From a virus: a stretch of 32,992 nt of DNA. Location of the stretch: the IMG/VR virus record IMGVR_UViG_3300042566_001181, positions 1 through 32,992 of that record. One strand, given 5' to 3'. The notes beneath the pieces were generated by a model that searched no databases, was not told where the DNA came from, and saw nothing but the letters and a program-made list of their open reading frames with translations. The translations under genes and the position numbers were made by a program. Within the stretch, counting starts at the first letter, position 1; the number at the start of each line of letters is the position of its first letter. Positions 1 through 6,713 of this stretch are shown in pieces.

Positions 1-259
1 AGTTGGCATACACAATTCGTTTGTGTGGCTGGTTACATTCTCTAAATATTTTGGCGCACTCTAGTAAATTTTTCTCTTGTTCATCACTGATTTTTGAATT
101 GGTCCACTTCAAAAGATTGGCAAAATGAATAGCTGAGCGAATCTTTTCAGGGTCCAGGCTGCGACTGCGACCAGAATGACTGAGCTGAAAAGTCAAGCAG
201 TACTGATACTGATCGTAGTAGAGTCGGTCTCTTGGCTGTGGTTGGTATACTAGTGTCAT
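1..259 (-). CDS. Unrecognised phage protein, N-terminal part (runs off the left edge)
   Basis: An open frame on the minus strand starts with ATG at 259 and stays open for 86 codons to the window edge. It begins MTLVYQPQPRDRLYYDQYQY. The start codon overlaps the TGA stop of the clpA-like gene in an ATGA junction, which suggests translational coupling and supports this start. I see no signal peptide or membrane segment in the visible part, which is polar and rich in Arg, Gln and Tyr. I do not recognise a family. It probably belongs to the clpA transcript. Confidence 0.6.
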   Translation of the reverse strand, partial: MTLVYQPQPRDRLYYDQYQYCLTFQLSHSGRSRSLDPEKIRSAIHFANLLKWTNSKISDEQEKNLLECAKIFRECNQPHKRIVYAN

Positions 260-2520
260 GCTGGGAAACGAATAATTCCGTCACTGTCTAGCAAGCTGGT
301 CTCGTGTGTTGCAATATCAAACTTGACCCCACCTTCCACCAAGTCAGCTGTGATATCACAGTTGTCCAGGCGATCAAACAAGATACGCTTGCTGAGTGGC
401 ACACGCAGTAACTCGTCAATCTTGCGACCCAGAGGCCTCGCACCCATCTTGGGATCATAACCTTTTTCGGCCAAGTGTTCTACCATGGCTTCGGTCACAG
501 TGAGTCGTATGTTTTTGTTGCCAAGACTGGTTTGCAATTCAGCCACAAACTTCAGCACAATCTTTTTAATGGCCAGTTGGTCCAGGCGCCCAAACTTGCA
601 GATAGCATCAATACGATTTCGCAGTTCGGGGCGGAAGTGCTCTTTGAGTGCACGATCGTCCTCACCAGTTTTTTCTTGTGATCCAAAGCCAATTGCATTG
701 CTTTCACTATCACGTGCGCCCAGGTTAGACGTCATGATGATAATGGTGTTCTTGCAGCTGACTTTCTTGCCATTTGAACTGGTCAGCACACCATCGTCTA
801 GCATTTGCAGCATGATGTTGGCAACGTCAGGGTGTGCCTTTTCAATCTCGTCAAACAAGATAATTGAAAAAGGATTCTTGCTGATGTCTGCAATCAGCTT
901 GCCGCCGCCGATGTTGCCGTCTTCAAAGCCCACGTAACCTGGGGGAGCACCAATAAGTCCACTCACACTGTGACGCTCTTGGAACTCGCTCATGTCATAT
1001 TTCAACAGCTTCATGTCCAAGTTGTCGGCCAGCAGTCGAGCCAATTCAGTTTTGCCTGTGCCTGTGGGGCCCAAGAACAGGAATGATGCCATGGGGCGTC
1101 GCTCGTTGCCAATACCAGCAAAGTTAATGTACACACGTTCCAGCACAGTGTCCACAGCTGAATCCTGTCCATACAGCCGTTGCTTGATATTGCCTTCTAG
1201 CTCCACAATCTTGGCACTGCGCTCGTTCTGTAACTTGTCTACAGGCACACTGGTCACACGGCTCAGCTGTTCTTCAATCATGCCTTTGTTGATGGTTGTC
1301 AAGCCTGCATCTTTCACACGTTCCCGAGCACAAGCAGCATCAATCAAGTCAATACTTTTGTCAGGGTTCTTGCGATCATGAATGTAGCGATTGGCCAAGT
1401 CCACAGCAGCAGTAATAGCTTCAGTGTCAATCAACACATTGTGGAACTGTTCCAGGCGTGGACTGAGTCCAATAAGAATCTTTTCTGTGGTCGCAGCATC
1501 AGGTTCGTCAATGCTGAGACGATAGAAACGTCGCATCAGGGCACGATCCTTTTCAAAGCTTTCGTAATACTCTTCCCAGGTGGTTGACGCAATGATTTTT
1601 AAACTGCCCTTGGTAATAGCCGGCTTCAGCATGTTGGCAAAGTCCAGGCTAGAGCTAGATCCTGCACCAGCACCCTTCATGGTGTGCGCTTCGTCCACAA
1701 ACAAGATACAGTTTTTCTTGGCTTCCAGTGCTGACACCACGGCCTTGAACTTTTCCTCAAAATCACCACGATACTTTGATCCTGCCAGCAGCGAGCCAAT
1801 TTCCAAACTCCATACTTCGTGACCCTTGAGAAACTCAGGCACACGACCGGCTTGAATTTCCTGGGCCAGGCCTTCAATGATGGCAGTCTTGCCCACGCCA
1901 GGATCGCCTACCATGAGCACGTTGGCCTTGAAGCGTCGTGCCAGCACAGTGACCATTTCCTGTAGTTCAGTGTCTCGACCAATCATGGGCTCAAGTTCGT
2001 TCTTGGCAGCACGACCACTGAGATCAACGCAGTACTCGTTGAGAATGTCATTGGCTTGATTCACACTCATGCCAGTGGCACTGGCCTGGGCAGAATAGTT
2101 CTTTTGCCAGAACTCCACAAATTCCACTTTCTTCACACCGTATCTCATGAGATAGTACTGTGCGTGACTGTGGCCTTCAGCCATGATTGAAAGATAAACA
2201 TCAATCAGGGACATTTGTCTACGCCCGGTAAACATCACCTGCACATTGGCACGATTAAAAATACGCTCCAGAGCCGTGGTCTTTTTGGGTGTTAGATCTG
2301 AATTTTCTTTAACAAGATTTTGTAACCCACTCAGATAACTGGTTAGGTCTTGATCCAGCATGTCAATTTCTACACCAAAATTCTCCAGTGTTTTTCGAAA
2401 TGGTGCATATCGAACCATGGCCAGCAGCAGGTGCTCGGTTGTGACATATTCGTGTTGAAATGTTTGAGCAATTGCTACAGATTGTTCAACAATGTGTTCA
2501 ATTTCGGCGGTGGGATTCAT
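256..2520 (-). CDS. clpA: ClpA-type AAA+ unfoldase, ATP-binding subunit of Clp protease
   Basis: Two-domain (class I) Clp/Hsp100 ATPase of 754 residues, close to the length of bacterial ClpA. Residues 1-140 resemble the Clp N-domain used for substrate and adaptor binding. The first AAA+ module has Walker A GDPGVGKT near residue 206 and Walker B ILFVDEAH. The second has Walker A GPTGTGKT near 484, Walker B IILFDEIEKAH and sensor-2 region GARPLGRKI. There is no long ClpB-type middle coiled coil. An IGF tripeptide near residue 610 sits where ClpA carries its ClpP-docking IGL loop, so it may feed substrates to host ClpP. It would unfold proteins in the cytoplasm in an ATP-dependent way; target choice is unknown. 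AAGGAG lies four bases before ATG, and a consensus sigma70 promoter lies upstream. Confidence 0.93.
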   Translation of the reverse strand: MNPTAEIEHIVEQSVAIAQTFQHEYVTTEHLLLAMVRYAPFRKTLENFGVEIDMLDQDLTSYLSGLQNLVKENSDLTPKKTTALERIFNRANVQVMFTGRRQMSLIDVYLSIMAEGHSHAQYYLMRYGVKKVEFVEFWQKNYSAQASATGMSVNQANDILNEYCVDLSGRAAKNELEPMIGRDTELQEMVTVLARRFKANVLMVGDPGVGKTAIIEGLAQEIQAGRVPEFLKGHEVWSLEIGSLLAGSKYRGDFEEKFKAVVSALEAKKNCILFVDEAHTMKGAGAGSSSSLDFANMLKPAITKGSLKIIASTTWEEYYESFEKDRALMRRFYRLSIDEPDAATTEKILIGLSPRLEQFHNVLIDTEAITAAVDLANRYIHDRKNPDKSIDLIDAACARERVKDAGLTTINKGMIEEQLSRVTSVPVDKLQNERSAKIVELEGNIKQRLYGQDSAVDTVLERVYINFAGIGNERRPMASFLFLGPTGTGKTELARLLADNLDMKLLKYDMSEFQERHSVSGLIGAPPGYVGFEDGNIGGGKLIADISKNPFSIILFDEIEKAHPDVANIMLQMLDDGVLTSSNGKKVSCKNTIIIMTSNLGARDSESNAIGFGSQEKTGEDDRALKEHFRPELRNRIDAICKFGRLDQLAIKKIVLKFVAELQTSLGNKNIRLTVTEAMVEHLAEKGYDPKMGARPLGRKIDELLRVPLSKRILFDRLDNCDITADLVEGGVKFDIATHETSLLDSDGIIRFPA

Positions 2521-2544
2521 AAAGCTCCTTGAGTTACAGTGATT

Positions 2545-2573
2545 ATTATACTACTTACAGTCGTTGGTGTCAA
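2545..2573 (-). promoter_or_regulatory. Consensus sigma70-type promoter for the clpA-like gene
   Basis: On the minus strand TTGACA (2573-2568) is followed after 17 bases by TATAAT (2550-2545). Both hexamers and the spacer are perfect consensus for the bacterial housekeeping sigma factor. Transcription would start near 2538 and give a leader of about 18 bases carrying AAGGAG. This suggests early expression by unmodified host RNA polymerase. Confidence 0.85.
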
Positions 2574-2587
2574 GTGATCTACTGACA

Positions 2588-3349
2588 TTACGGGCAGTGT
2601 TGCTGTATTGCTGCCATGACTTCGGCGGGAATGTTCTGGGGAATTTGGGCCACAATTCTTACCATGATGTCGCCCTGCTGTCCAGACCTATGATGTACTC
2701 CATGTGCTCGTAGGCGCATCACAGTATTGGGTTGAGTCATTGGGGGCACTGTAATAGTAAGCTCATTGCCTGTGAGTGCAGTCATGGTGATTTCACTGCC
2801 CAGGATCAGTTGCCAAATTGACACTTGAACTTCGGTGTGCAGATTTATACCTTCTCTGCGCCAATTGGGCATGGGGTTGACTCTAAACTGTACCATGAGG
2901 TCTGAACCCCCGGGACCAATTCCGCCATACTGCACTGTGTCTCCGTTGTCAATACCCCGGGGTATAGCAATTTCCACTGTGTTGGAGCCCTGTGTTGTGC
3001 CCAGTTGCACAGTTCTTGTGCTGCCATTGATCACATCCACTAAGTCAACTCCAATGGTCATGCGTATGTGGCCACGACGTGGTTGTTGCCCAAACATCTG
3101 ACTGAAAATGTCATGGATGTTTTGGCCTTGTTGAAAACCAAATCCACCAAATTGCGGCTGTGGGTTGTCGTAAGCGGCACGTTTGGCAGCATCGCCTAGT
3201 GTGTCATAGGCCGCTTGAATCTGTTGAAATTGGGCAGTGTTGCCACCCCGATCAGGATGGTGTTGCGAAGCCAGTCGACGATAGGCTCGTTTGATTTCCT
3301 CGGCAGTGGCAGTTTTTGCAACACCCAGGGTGGCGTAGTAGTCAGTCAT
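2588..3349 (-). CDS. dnaJ: DnaJ/CbpA-type J-domain co-chaperone (Hsp40)
   Basis: The N-terminal 60 residues are a J domain (YYATLGVAKTATAEEIKRAY) with the HPD tripeptide that stimulates DnaK ATPase. A Gly/Phe-rich linker follows (FGGFGFQQGQN), then the beta-rich C-terminal substrate-binding domains. The CxxCxGxG zinc-finger region of true DnaJ is missing, so this is a class B (CbpA-like) protein of 253 residues. The start is set at 3349 rather than an in-frame ATG at 3367, because the promoter -10 box lies at 3371-3376 and transcription would begin after the first ATG; AGGA in the short leader precedes the chosen start. It probably recruits host DnaK during infection, for folding or assembly; that role is inferred. 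Confidence 0.92.
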   Translation of the reverse strand: MTDYYATLGVAKTATAEEIKRAYRRLASQHHPDRGGNTAQFQQIQAAYDTLGDAAKRAAYDNPQPQFGGFGFQQGQNIHDIFSQMFGQQPRRGHIRMTIGVDLVDVINGSTRTVQLGTTQGSNTVEIAIPRGIDNGDTVQYGGIGPGGSDLMVQFRVNPMPNWRREGINLHTEVQVSIWQLILGSEITMTALTGNELTITVPPMTQPNTVMRLRAHGVHHRSGQQGDIMVRIVAQIPQNIPAEVMAAIQQHCP

Positions 3350-3350
3350 G

Positions 3351-3383
3351 AAAAAGGTCCTGTACATTTAATTATACAGGACC
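3351..3383 (-). terminator. Hairpin plus U-tract between the 73-residue gene and dnaJ, with a promoter -10 box in its loop
   Basis: On the minus strand GGTCCTGTA (3383-3375) and TACAGGACC (3364-3356) form a perfect 9-bp inverted repeat with a 10-base loop. It is followed directly by TTTTT (3355-3351). This is a rho-independent terminator shape for transcripts arriving from the lysis genes. The same segment carries the dnaJ -10 box. Confidence 0.6.
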
Positions 3384-3400
3384 CAGGGGCACAAGGTCAA
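3371..3400 (-). promoter_or_regulatory. Sigma70-type promoter for dnaJ
   Basis: TTGACC (3400-3395) and TATAAT (3376-3371) on the minus strand are separated by 18 bases. The predicted start site is near 3364, inside the terminator hairpin, leaving a leader of about 15 bases with AGGA before ATG at 3349. The -10 box begins in the upstream stem arm and continues into the loop. Confidence 0.7.
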
Positions 3401-3403
3401 ATG

Positions 3404-3625
3404 TTACTTCTTCTTGCCGTCGGGTACTTTTTCAGCGCCTTCTAGTTTCTTGTGCTTTTTGACTTCTTTGCAGTTTTGTTTGGGCTGCTTGGTCTTGGGG
3501 TCAATGACTGTTTGGCCTGCTTTGTCTTTTACGTCAACGCAGACCTTGACAGTTTCTCGGGGCCCTTCGGCCAACACCAGCGAAGTACCTAGAGCCAGGG
3601 TGATTGCTAAGATTATGGATTTCAT
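3404..3625 (-). CDS. Small exported basic protein of unknown function
   Basis: 73 residues. Residues 1-19 are a Sec-type signal peptide (MKSIILAITLALGTSLVLA) with likely cleavage after VLA. The mature part is about 54 residues, very rich in Lys, with two Cys (VKVCVD and KQNCKE) that could form a disulfide in the periplasm, and it ends in KKK. AAGGAAA stands before ATG. It follows the holin-like gene on the same strand, nine bases downstream, so it is likely part of the lysis-region transcript. I do not recognise a family; a lysis accessory or envelope-acting role would be a guess. Confidence 0.7.
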   Translation of the reverse strand: MKSIILAITLALGTSLVLAEGPRETVKVCVDVKDKAGQTVIDPKTKQPKQNCKEVKKHKKLEGAEKVPDGKKK

Positions 3626-3634
3626 AATGTTTCC

Positions 3635-4141
3635 TTATAATACAGGGAATTCGGCTTCAGGCGGAGCCTTTTTGCCTCCCCAACCTGTTTGTACAGGTGC
3701 GCTGCCCCAGCTGTTGCTGGCCACAGGTGTTGATCCCCAGCTGGGTGCTGGAGTGTATGCAGCAGTTTGTGCACCAGGTGCGCTGCCCCAGCTGTTGTTG
3801 GCTACAGGCATTGACCCCCAGCCAGGTGCTGGCGCTGAGCCACCAGTCACACCAGCCATTTTCTCTTGTCCACGACTCCATGCACTAACGCCCAGTACAG
3901 CACCCATGGCCACGTGGAACAAGCCGCCGCCTTGCAGTGTTATTGGTGCCCACTGACGGAAGGCATCGTTGGCTGCACTGACTTCCCAGAACTGTACCGC
4001 AGTAAACATAATAGGGAAGAACACAAAGTCAAACAAACATGCGGTCATGTACATAATGGCCATCATGGGACGCCATTTCTTGGTCATCCAGTCTTCTTCT
4101 GATTTGGTAATTTTGCCGGGAGGTAATTGTTTTTTGCTCAT
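3635..4141 (-). CDS. Putative holin with a repetitive WGS-rich C-terminal tail
   Basis: 168 residues. After a charged N-terminus (MSKKQLPPGKITKSEEDWMT) there are two hydrophobic segments, about residues 24-47 and 70-88, separated by a short polar stretch. The pattern and the WRPMMAIMYM opening resemble small phage holins of the multi-TM class. The gene lies just downstream of the GH19 endolysin, which supports a role in releasing the endolysin through the inner membrane. The last 70 residues are unusual: tandem segments of the type SWGSAP/SWGSTP separated by Pro/Ala/Gln-rich linkers. An AGGAG site precedes ATG. Holin assignment rests on size, topology and neighbours, not on a diagnostic motif. 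Confidence 0.65.
   Translation of the reverse strand: MSKKQLPPGKITKSEEDWMTKKWRPMMAIMYMTACLFDFVFFPIMFTAVQFWEVSAANDAFRQWAPITLQGGGLFHVAMGAVLGVSAWSRGQEKMAGVTGGSAPAPGWGSMPVANNSWGSAPGAQTAAYTPAPSWGSTPVASNSWGSAPVQTGWGGKKAPPEAEFPVL
3695..3831. repeat. Two direct repeats of about 56 bp, 81 bp apart, in the holin tail
   Basis: The segments beginning at 3695 and 3776 share the start AGGTGCGCTGCCCCAGCTGT and remain alike for about 56 bases with a handful of substitutions, mostly synonymous. They encode the NSWGSAP and SWGS(M/T)PVA units of the putative holin. The in-frame 81-base offset (27 codons) points to a tandem duplication that could expand or contract by slippage or recombination. Confidence 0.75.
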
Positions 4142-4158
4142 GGTTGGCTCCTGTTATT

Positions 4159-4779
4159 TTAGTGTCCGGTCAGCACATGTAGTGCATGTTCGGTGTGTTT
4201 TTGTCTGTCTTCTAGGCCAATTGCGCCGCCATTGATGGCACGAGTTAGTCCCCGCACATCATTGACGTCAGCAAAGCGATTCAAGTTGTTTTGTTCCCAG
4301 AAGAAACAGGCTGACTGTGCTGCGCCTTCAAATGTGGCCAAGTATTCAGCAGCTTCTTCCACGGGAATGCCTAGGCTGCCCGCAAAGAATGTGTAGTTGT
4401 CTTTGCCTGTGAGCTGAATCAGCCCACGTCCGCAGTAGCGCCAGCCATCACCTGATGCTTCGTCGCCGTTGCCCATTCTGTTGGCATACACCCGGTTGGC
4501 AATCTTTTCTGGCTTGCGCTCATAGGAACGAGCTGATTCCAGTGTGGGGAAATACTTACGGAACGTGGTGTTGAGGCCGGCTGCACTGTAGTTCAAGTTT
4601 TCTTTGATGAACTTGAACCCACCTGATTCGTGGGCGCATTGTGCAACAAAGTGTGCCACCCGTTGTGGTGTGTTGATACCGTAGTCATCCAGCAACTGGT
4701 CCAGGGCCTCGTGCCAGTCTTCTATATACGGGTTTCCCGGTACCAGTTGTTTTAGTTGTTCCAGTGTTAATATGCTCAT
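4159..4779 (-). CDS. Endolysin, GH19 chitinase/lysozyme-like peptidoglycan hydrolase
   Basis: 206 residues, the usual size of a single-domain phage GH19 endolysin. Diagnostic parts are AHFVAQCAHESGGF, with the likely catalytic Glu of the family, then KENLNYSAAGL, and RYCGRGLIQLTGKDNY, with the GRG-IQLTG motif typical of GH19. It is expected to cleave glycan strands of peptidoglycan in the periplasm once the holin permits passage. No signal peptide is visible, in line with holin-dependent release. The start is well supported: GAAGGAG precedes ATG, which overlaps the stop of the lipoprotein gene in ATGA. Neighbours are the putative holin downstream and a spanin-like lipoprotein upstream. Confidence 0.92.
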   Translation of the reverse strand: MSILTLEQLKQLVPGNPYIEDWHEALDQLLDDYGINTPQRVAHFVAQCAHESGGFKFIKENLNYSAAGLNTTFRKYFPTLESARSYERKPEKIANRVYANRMGNGDEASGDGWRYCGRGLIQLTGKDNYTFFAGSLGIPVEEAAEYLATFEGAAQSACFFWEQNNLNRFADVNDVRGLTRAINGGAIGLEDRQKHTEHALHVLTGH

Positions 4780-5045
4780 TTGTTGGCTCCTTCAAATATT
4801 ATTTTTTGTTTTGCGTGCCACTCAATCCATGCGTCTAGTTTGACTGCGCATTCGTAGTACGCGGTGTAATTTTCAGTAATGGTACGTGCAATGTTGCTCA
4901 AGGCCGCATCATCATTTAATTTTTTAAGATTGGGACAAGGCTCACTTACCAGTTGGCCCGGTGCTTCGGGAAACTTAGCAACCACAGGCACCACAGTACT
5001 ACATCCTGACAGGCACAACAATATTGCAATAGCCCAATATTTCAT
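4776..5045 (-). CDS. Small lipoprotein, spanin-like (outer-membrane lysis protein candidate)
   Basis: 89 residues. The N-terminus MKYWAIAILLCLSGCSTVV is a lipoprotein signal with lipobox LSGC, so Cys15 should be acylated. The mature part has two more Cys and a helical C-terminal half. Its position next to the endolysin (4-base ATGA overlap) and holin suggests an Rz1-like o-spanin that helps breach the outer membrane. It lacks the strong proline richness of classical Rz1, so the spanin role is by context. Translation starts one base after the stop of the upstream gene, consistent with coupling. Confidence 0.68.
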   Translation of the reverse strand: MKYWAIAILLCLSGCSTVVPVVAKFPEAPGQLVSEPCPNLKKLNDDAALSNIARTITENYTAYYECAVKLDAWIEWHAKQKIIFEGANK

Positions 5046-5046
5046 T

Positions 5047-6225
5047 TTAGCAGTTCCATTTACGTAGGGCTAGAGCTTTGCGTGTGGGCTTGCCATTGGG
5101 CTTTTTCATTGGTCCTTTGACTCCGCCCATTCTTGCACAGAATGATTTACGGCGCTTGGCTGCTTTGGATCCTGGCTTGAGTTTGCTGGGCTTGGTTGTG
5201 ACTGCTGTTTGTAGTTTTGAACCAGGATTCTCTCTGCGATAGCTGGCCACACCCTTGGCGTTGAGTCCACCTTTGGCGCTTTTGCCTTCTTTGCGACGCC
5301 AAGCTGCTGTTTCGTACAGTACGTTATCCGGCATGGCTTCAAACTGTTCCCACACTAGATCTTCACTCACACGATTTTTCTGGGCCATTTCTGACACCAG
5401 GTCTTGCATGGCTTCAAACATTTCGTCCACTTCAGGATCTACTTCCTCAGAGTCTTCTTCACTTTCCATGTAGTCCCATACAGCCACCAACATTGACTTG
5501 GCCACTGCGATCTTTTCTTGACACCACTCTGGCAAGTTATCACCGGTTTGAATTAGGTCGTCAATACCTGCCACAGCACGTTCCAAGGTTTCAAGATTGT
5601 TGTCGGCCATGCCTGCTTCGTCGTTGTATTCAGGGTTGAAACCTTCAGCACTGACCACTGGCTTGCCACCTTTGGGATTGGTGTTAGCAGCTCGACCCGA
5701 CACTGTGCCTTTGGTACCTTTTCCGCCTGCTGCACCAATGTGTGATGATCCTTGCCAAGTTTCACCCTTGCGTGGTTTGTGTAGCTTGCCTTTTTGTATT
5801 TCTCCACCACGAGCCAAGAAATCTGCCACAGCATCTTCCGCCACACCTTGCTCGTCGATTACCCGTGCATCACGGAAGTCTACTGTGACTGTTCGGCCGC
5901 CAACTAGTAAAACTTCAATGCTGTCATCAAAAATATCAATGACACGACCTTGTTGACCATTGCCAAGTTTTACAGTTTGCCCTTTGCGATATCCGTAGGG
6001 ATTGTCTGTACCTTCCTTCAGACCTTGTTTCTTTTTCTTTTTAGCAATAGCAATAGCAGCCTGTTGTGCAGGATTTACAGCCTCTTCAACAGATTCAGCG
6101 GGCACACAGTTGTTGACTCTAACTCCACCCTTGACCTTGGTCTTGGGGTTGCCAATTTTTTTACCTGTCCAACACTTGGGATCCAAGCGTACTTTTTCTT
6201 CTGTTCGAAAGTCTTTGAATTTCAT
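5047..6225 (-). CDS. Basic modular virion-type protein with one QGVAE motif
   Basis: 392 residues of mosaic make-up. It starts MKFKDFRTEE, reminiscent of T4 capsid-targeting leaders. Residues 1-75 are Lys-rich and end in GLKEG. A short beta-rich module follows (GYRKGQTVKLGNGQQGRVID). Then comes EQGVAED, at DNA level the same 16-base repeat as in the giant gene at 14-17 kb. A Gly/Lys linker, an acidic helical segment (EEDSEEVDPEVDEMFEAMQD) and a very basic tail follow. The tail contains KRRKSFCARMGGVKG and ends RKALALRKWNC, a C-terminal motif I recall from conserved marine-phage structural proteins. It is probably packaged or virion-associated. LKE/G and VAE/D could be prohead-protease sites. 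Start ATG overlaps the upstream stop (ATGA). Confidence 0.72.
   Translation of the reverse strand: MKFKDFRTEEKVRLDPKCWTGKKIGNPKTKVKGGVRVNNCVPAESVEEAVNPAQQAAIAIAKKKKKQGLKEGTDNPYGYRKGQTVKLGNGQQGRVIDIFDDSIEVLLVGGRTVTVDFRDARVIDEQGVAEDAVADFLARGGEIQKGKLHKPRKGETWQGSSHIGAAGGKGTKGTVSGRAANTNPKGGKPVVSAEGFNPEYNDEAGMADNNLETLERAVAGIDDLIQTGDNLPEWCQEKIAVAKSMLVAVWDYMESEEDSEEVDPEVDEMFEAMQDLVSEMAQKNRVSEDLVWEQFEAMPDNVLYETAAWRRKEGKSAKGGLNAKGVASYRRENPGSKLQTAVTTKPSKLKPGSKAAKRRKSFCARMGGVKGPMKKPNGKPTRKALALRKWNC
5835..5850 (-). repeat. Ninth copy of the 16-bp CAAGGTGTGGCGGAAG repeat, outside the main array
   Basis: CAAGGTGTGGCGGAAG on the minus strand matches the consensus of the eight copies in the gene at 14151-17318 at all 16 bases, in the same reading frame (Q-G-V-A-E). 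The 17th base differs, giving Asp instead of Gly after the Glu. The distance to the nearest other copy is about 8.7 kb. Confidence 0.9.
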
Positions 6226-6689
6226 TTGGGTGGTGCCTCAGCGGCCTGATTGTGGGCCTTGATAAATTCTCGTGGTATTTCACACTGTCCGCCAGGAGCA
6301 AACTTGGTGTCATACCGGACGATTTCACGGTCAACATACTGAACAATATCTGATCCGCGACGTGTGATGTATTCGGTCTTTTTAACTACTCGAGTTTCTA
6401 TACGTGTGTTTTCTTGAGCTGATTGTTGTTCAGCAACTCGCAACTGGGCTTCTACTTCTGCCACACGCTCGCGCCAGGTTATTTCTATAGCATAGCCGCC
6501 ACGAAAATACACGCCCAGTACCAGCAGAACAACGCCTACTATTTTGAATGGCAATTGATACTGATATATCAACGGGGACGGAATTCGATGAATAAAAAAT
6601 CCAGCCACTGTGAGTGCAACCCCCGCAAACAGCAACAGGTTGGTGAACCACAGTATTACAGCGTCAGGAAGAAAGTGCAAAATCCACAT
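6222..6689 (-). CDS. Inner-membrane protein with periplasmic coiled coil, possible i-spanin-like
   Basis: 155 residues from ATG at 6689 (a GTG at 6704 would add five). Two hydrophobic segments (about residues 8-30 and 43-62) are followed by a helical heptad-like stretch (RERVAEVEAQLRVAEQQSAQ) and a C-terminal part ending CEIPREFIKAHNQAAEAPPK. The last part resembles C-termini of phage Rz-type proteins, and the lysis genes lie just downstream, so an inner-membrane spanin or similar envelope role is plausible. No Shine-Dalgarno precedes the start; instead CTAAATA ends five bases upstream. Its stop overlaps the next gene in ATGA. Function is inferred from topology and context only. Confidence 0.62.
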   Translation of the reverse strand: MWILHFLPDAVILWFTNLLLFAGVALTVAGFFIHRIPSPLIYQYQLPFKIVGVVLLVLGVYFRGGYAIEITWRERVAEVEAQLRVAEQQSAQENTRIETRVVKKTEYITRRGSDIVQYVDREIVRYDTKFAPGGQCEIPREFIKAHNQAAEAPPK

Positions 6690-6694
6690 AGAGA

Positions 6695-6701
6695 TATTTA
6701 G
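6695..6701 (-). promoter_or_regulatory. Late-type TAAATA box five bases before ATG at 6689
   Basis: CTAAATA (6701-6695) is followed by TCTCT and then ATG. It resembles the core of T4 late promoters (TATAAATA). With usual -10 to +1 spacing the transcript would begin at or next to the start codon, and there is no Shine-Dalgarno, so a leaderless mRNA is suspected. Confidence 0.5.
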
Positions 6702-6713
6702 CACTTCTTACAA

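Noticed and set aside
3350-3367. ATG at 3367 as the dnaJ start
   Set aside because: It lies at or before the predicted transcription start; the J domain begins right after the ATG at 3349, which has AGGA upstream.
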